Source of the DNA: Bacteroidia bacterium | Lineage (GTDB): Bacteria; Bacteroidota; Bacteroidia; Flavobacteriales; Flavobacteriaceae | Reading direction: 5' to 3' | DNA: 41,001 nucleotides | Assembly (NCBI GenBank): GCA_030432635.1 | Contig: JAUIMB010000020.1 | Location: 1-41,001, forward strand | Shown here: positions 40,373 to 41,001 of the stretch, piece after piece | Position numbering within the stretch: position 1 is the first letter of the stretch | How the letters are laid out: each line of letters begins with the position of its first letter | The notes under the pieces: generated by a model | Seen by the model: only the letters and a program-made list of their open reading frames with translations | The model's database searches: none | What the model was told of the DNA's origin: nothing | Made by a program: the position numbers and the translations under genes

Positions 40373-40981
40373 ATGTATCAACCGATCACCAATATTATTG
40401 AAACATTAGATACTGGAGTCATTGCTTCAGAACGACTAGAGGTATTGCAATCCTTAATCGATTATATCAAGAATAAACGATCTTCAAAACTTCCCATACG
40501 CCTGAATTTTATTTGTACACACAATTCGCGACGAAGTCATCTGTCTCAGGTTTGGGCACGGACTATGGCTGCGTATTTTAATATTGGCAATGTCAACACC
40601 TATTCCGGTGGGACCGAAGCCTCAGCGTTGTTCCCAAAAGTTGTAGACACTCTTGCCAACCAAGGCTTCGAAATTGCAAATTTATCTGAAGGCAAAAACC
40701 CTGTTTATGCCATTAAACATTCACCTAATGAGCCTGCTGTGATCGGATTTTCAAAAGCTTATGGAGACACCTTCAATCCAAGCTCCGATTTTGCAGCTAT
40801 TATGACCTGTTCTGCTGCAGATGAAGGTTGTCCTATGGTTTTTGGCTGTGACAAACGCATTGCCTTAACTTATGAAGATCCTAAACTATCTGATGGCACT
40901 GAACAACAAACAGAAACCTATATCAATCGCAGTCTGCAAATCGCCACAGAAATGAAATTTGTATTTTCCAGTCTATCCTAG
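40373..40981 (+). CDS. Low-molecular-weight phosphatase/arsenate reductase-like protein
   Basis: 202 residues. The CX5R active-site loop is FICTHNSRRSHLSQVWART with C48 and R54, as in low-molecular-weight tyrosine phosphatases and thioredoxin-type arsenate reductases; the N-terminal helix and the length match the 'protein-tyrosine-phosphatase' group often found in Bacteroidota arsenic operons. The catalytic Asp loop lies near FGCDKRIALTYEDPKL. Phosphatase and arsenate reductase cannot be told apart here. Confidence 0.85.
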   Translation: MYQPITNIIETLDTGVIASERLEVLQSLIDYIKNKRSSKLPIRLNFICTHNSRRSHLSQVWARTMAAYFNIGNVNTYSGGTEASALFPKVVDTLANQGFEIANLSEGKNPVYAIKHSPNEPAVIGFSKAYGDTFNPSSDFAAIMTCSAADEGCPMVFGCDKRIALTYEDPKLSDGTEQQTETYINRSLQIATEMKFVFSSLS

Positions 40982-41001
40982 AAAACCTATGGCTTATTCC
41001 G

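Overview
The window is chromosomal DNA of a low-GC member of Bacteroidota, almost certainly family Flavobacteriaceae. The grounds are two secreted metalloproteases ending in type IX secretion (Por) sorting domains, flavobacterial promoters of the form TTG-N17-23-TAnnTTTG, families typical of this group (DUF3109, DUF4199, DUF4286, HTTM), and the gene order prs-rplY-pth.

Layout. 1-5050 is ordinary chromosome: a DUF3109 gene cut by the window edge, MarC, a small flavoprotein with membrane-protein neighbours, an S41 C-terminal protease coupled to dCMP deaminase, and a HupE/UreJ membrane protein. 5200-18300 is an accessory island whose genes all lie on the minus strand, with a WYL-domain regulator on the plus strand at its right end. 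19300-41001 is again ordinary chromosome: tRNA-Leu(CAA), prs, the ribosomal L25 gene, pth, two divergent secreted proteases, ribF, an HTTM protein, serS, a TPR protein, a GNAT enzyme, DUF4286, rsmA, mgtE, a 2-hydroxyacid dehydrogenase, and a run of small VOC/DUF genes ending with an arsenate-reductase-like phosphatase.

The island is the main interest. In transcription order it holds: (i) two tandem leader-RNA-like units, each ending in an intrinsic terminator; (ii) a PcfJ-like protein, a TPR protein with a lysine-rich tail, RtcB RNA ligase, and two nucleotidyltransferases of the COG3541 type; (iii) a second, sequence-related pair of leader units; (iv) a packed array of 14 tRNA or tRNA-like genes plus two decayed slots, several with abnormal structure (a tRNA-Asp-like gene with no D-arm, a tRNA-Leu with no long variable arm); (v) an NrtR-type Nudix/winged-helix regulator; and (vi) a compact operon of SPFH/band-7 protein, divergent NAD-kinase-like protein, a small 'crystallin J1'-type protein, ADP-ribosylglycohydrolase and DUF4291. 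TACGCAA half-sites lie before the regulator, before the SPFH operon and before rtcB, which suggests that the NAD/ADP-ribose arm and the RNA-repair arm respond together.

My working interpretation (inference) is a tRNA damage-response system: RtcB with partner nucleotidyltransferases mends cleaved RNA, the array supplies replacement or resistant tRNAs, and the NAD/ADP-ribose operon handles a linked NAD or ADP-ribosylation signal. The duplicated terminator-bearing leaders would control the repair operon and the tRNA array by attenuation.
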